From SIO4C1 sp039180385 (GTDB taxonomy: Bacteria > Cyanobacteriota > Cyanobacteriia > Phormidesmidales > Phormidesmidaceae): a stretch of DNA of 6,653 nucleotides. Of the stretch, positions 5,862-6,653 are shown one piece after another. The stretch is from the NCBI GenBank assembly GCA_039180385.1, contig JBCDDJ010000376.1, positions 1-6,653 on the forward strand. Direction: 5' to 3'. The number at the start of each line of letters is the position of its first letter. Position 1 is the stretch's first letter. The notes under the pieces are model-generated. The model did not search any database. It saw only the letters and a program-made list of their open reading frames with translations, and was not told the origin of the DNA. The position numbers and the translations under genes are program-made.

Positions 5862-6653
5862 ATGTCCTTTGTCGGTCTCCACATCCACAGTGATTACAGC
5901 CTGCTCGATGGGGCGAGTCAGCTACCGGCGCTGATTGACCAGGCCCTGACGCTAGAGATGCCTGCGATCGCGCTCACTGATCACGGCGTCATGTATGGGG
6001 CGGTCGAGCTGCTAAAAGTCTGCAAGGGCAAAAATATCAAGCCGATCATCGGCAACGAGATGTACGTTATCAATGGCGACATCACCGAGCAAAAACGCCG
6101 TCCTCGCTACCATCAAGTAATTCTGGCCAAAAACACCCAGGGCTACAAAAATCTGGTCAAGCTCACCACCATTTCTCACCTCGACGGCATGCAGGGGCGC
6201 GGCATCTTTTCACGCCCCTGCATCAATAAAGATCTGCTAGAGCAATATCACGAAGGGCTGATTGTCACCAGCGCCTGCCTCGGGGGGGAAGTGCCCCAGG
6301 CGATTATGCAAAACCGGCCCGATGTCGCCCGTCGCGTTGCCCAGTGGTATAAAGACCTGTTTGGGGACGACTACTATCTCGAAATCCAGGACCACGGCTC
6401 GCAGGAAGACCGGATTGTTAACGTCGAGATTGTGCGCATTGCCCAGGAACTCGACATTAAGATGATTGCGACCAACGATTCTCACTTTATTTCTTGCCTT
6501 GATGTCGAAGCCCACGACGCGCTGCTGTGTATCCAAACTGGCAAACTGGTCACTGAGGATAAACGGCTGCGCTACAGCGGCACCGAATATCTAAAGTCGG
6601 CGGACGAGATGCGTCGGCTATTTCGCGATCATTTACCCCAGACGATCATCGAC
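5862..6653 (+). CDS. dnaE: DNA polymerase III alpha subunit, N-terminal part (PHP domain)
   Basis: The replicative polymerase catalytic subunit starts here and is open to the right edge after 264 residues, all within or just past the PHP domain. It opens MSFVGLHIHSDYSLLDGASQ, the usual DnaE N-terminus, which fixes the start. Likely PHP metal ligands are visible: H7 and H9 (HIHSDYS), D16, H41 (LTDHG), E66 (GNEMYV), H84, C139 (SACLGGE), and D206 and H208 (ATNDSHF). In E. coli this site has lost several ligands and is inactive, so this protein keeps the ancestral metal-binding form linked to 3'-5' exonuclease activity in other bacteria. EAHDALLCIQTGK (216-228) is also typical of DnaE. The palm, fingers and C-terminal domains lie outside the window. 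In many cyanobacteria dnaE is split in two by a trans-splicing intein, which cannot be judged here. It is transcribed divergently from the efflux operon and is functionally unrelated to it. Confidence 0.97.
   Translation, partial: MSFVGLHIHSDYSLLDGASQLPALIDQALTLEMPAIALTDHGVMYGAVELLKVCKGKNIKPIIGNEMYVINGDITEQKRRPRYHQVILAKNTQGYKNLVKLTTISHLDGMQGRGIFSRPCINKDLLEQYHEGLIVTSACLGGEVPQAIMQNRPDVARRVAQWYKDLFGDDYYLEIQDHGSQEDRIVNVEIVRIAQELDIKMIATNDSHFISCLDVEAHDALLCIQTGKLVTEDKRLRYSGTEYLKSADEMRRLFRDHLPQTIID
5964..5971. repeat. HIP1 octamer GCGATCGC
   Basis: An exact HIP1 copy within the dnaE PHP region; it is the third in the window. Confidence 0.75.

Noticed and set aside
6237..6536. 99-codon open frame on the minus strand
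   Set aside because: It is the antisense shadow of dnaE, whose sense frame encodes an unmistakable PHP domain.

Overview
The window looks like chromosomal DNA from a cyanobacterium. It carries three copies of the cyanobacterial HIP1 octamer GCGATCGC (2479-2486, 4815-4822, 5964-5971). The right-hand gene is a DNA polymerase III alpha subunit whose N-terminus is of the metal-binding PHP type found in cyanobacteria. Genus cannot be fixed from sequence alone.

Layout, left to right. (1) Positions 1-228, minus strand: the first 76 codons of an unrecognised protein that runs off the left edge, with a good Shine-Dalgarno site and two small stem-loops in its leader. (2) Positions 351-731, minus: a small VOC (glyoxalase/bleomycin-resistance fold) protein. 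(3) Positions 741-3917, minus: a complete HAE1-type RND efflux pump subunit related to AcrB. (4) Positions 3993-5432, minus: its periplasmic adaptor of the HlyD/AcrA type. (5) Positions 5433-5861: a 429-base divergent intergenic region with several dyads and a plausible promoter for the right-hand gene. (6) Positions 5862-6653, plus: the first 264 codons of dnaE, open to the right edge.

Adaptor, pump and VOC gene read in the same direction, with gaps of 75 and 9 bases, and probably form one transcription unit. Adaptor and pump would join an outer-membrane TolC-type channel encoded elsewhere to make a three-part, proton-driven export system. No channel gene and no regulator gene is present, so the substrate cannot be inferred. 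The link between the VOC protein and efflux is positional only. The unknown gene at 1-228 may be a read-through member of the unit or may be transcribed separately.

The most unusual structure is a near-perfect 29-base inverted repeat (720-748) that covers both the pump's stop codon and the VOC start codon, which suggests translational coupling. Otherwise the window is fairly ordinary housekeeping and efflux content. I see no CRISPR array, mobile element, RNA gene or clearly new system.
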